A stretch of 5,374 nt of DNA from JASFQI01 sp050115555 (GTDB lineage Bacteria > Desulfobacterota > DSM-4660 > Desulfatiglandales > HGW-15). The position numbers and the translations under genes were made by a program. The notes under the pieces were generated by a model, which was not told where the DNA came from, ran no database searches, and saw only the letters and a program-made list of their open reading frames with translations. The stretch lies in contig JASFQI010000346.1 in assembly GCA_050115555.1 (NCBI GenBank), positions 1 through 5,374 on the forward strand, given 5' to 3'. Of this stretch, positions 5,298 through 5,374 are shown one piece after another (positions within the stretch are counted from its first letter, which is position 1; every line of letters starts with the position of its first letter).

Positions 5298-5374
5298 CCC
5301 GGTCCTGTCGGTTGATTGGGAATGCGTTCGAGTGGAGGGAAAGAACGCTCTATTGGCTGGCGGGGATCGAGAAA
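5282..5374 (-). CDS. Possible C-terminal end of an unidentified gene entering from the right edge
   Basis: A minus-strand frame is open from the edge to a TAA at 5284-5282, giving 30 residues that start FLDPRQPIERSFPPLERIPN and end GPGKVAI. It is rich in Pro and Arg. I do not recognise the protein. The argument for coding is that the stop falls within a terminator-like palindrome in the same direction; the fragment is too short for composition to help, and plus-strand frames are also open here (for example from 5276). It could equally be non-coding. Confidence 0.25.
   Translation of the reverse strand, partial: FLDPRQPIERSFPPLERIPNQPTGPGKVAI

Overview
The window is about 5.4 kb of bacterial DNA with moderately high GC. 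Every gene I can support lies on the minus strand. An HflK/HflC pair and a likely cyclic beta-glucan synthase imply a Gram-negative, double-membrane organism. The protein style (HflC, and a B12/radical SAM enzyme with a DUF4070-type C-terminus) would suit Desulfobacterota, Nitrospirota, Methylomirabilota or a related uncultured lineage. That placement is impression only, because there is no rRNA or other marker gene here.

In the direction of transcription (right to left): the right edge (5282-5374) may hold the last 30 codons of an unidentified gene, ending inside a large nested palindrome with a T-tract (5252-5297) that could be its terminator. A gene-free leader of about 290 bases follows. 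Then comes a tight four-gene operon: a small ABM-fold monooxygenase-like protein (4647-4991), hflK (3588-4631), hflC (2638-3591) and a B12-binding radical SAM protein (1143-2624). The gaps are 15 nt, a 4-nt ATGA overlap and 13 nt, and each gene has a clear Shine-Dalgarno sequence.

After an 88-base gap comes a 116-residue single-span membrane protein of unknown function (704-1054), followed by a strong hairpin that looks like its terminator (664-693) and two more GC-rich hairpins (629-645, 588-609). At the left edge (1-421) a GTG-initiated gene runs out of the window. Its first 140 residues resemble the N-terminus of the very large cyclic beta-1,2-glucan synthases (NdvB/ChvB type).

The common theme is the cell envelope. 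HflK and HflC form an inner-membrane SPFH complex that controls the FtsH protease. The glucan synthase family acts at the inner membrane to make periplasmic glucan. The radical SAM protein belongs to a broad group that includes lipid (hopanoid) methylases. The window holds no CRISPR array, tRNA, rRNA or intact mobile element. I found no clear evidence of a wholly new system; the most unusual points are the four-gene operon linking HflKC to a B12 radical SAM enzyme, and the two palindrome-rich intergenic regions.
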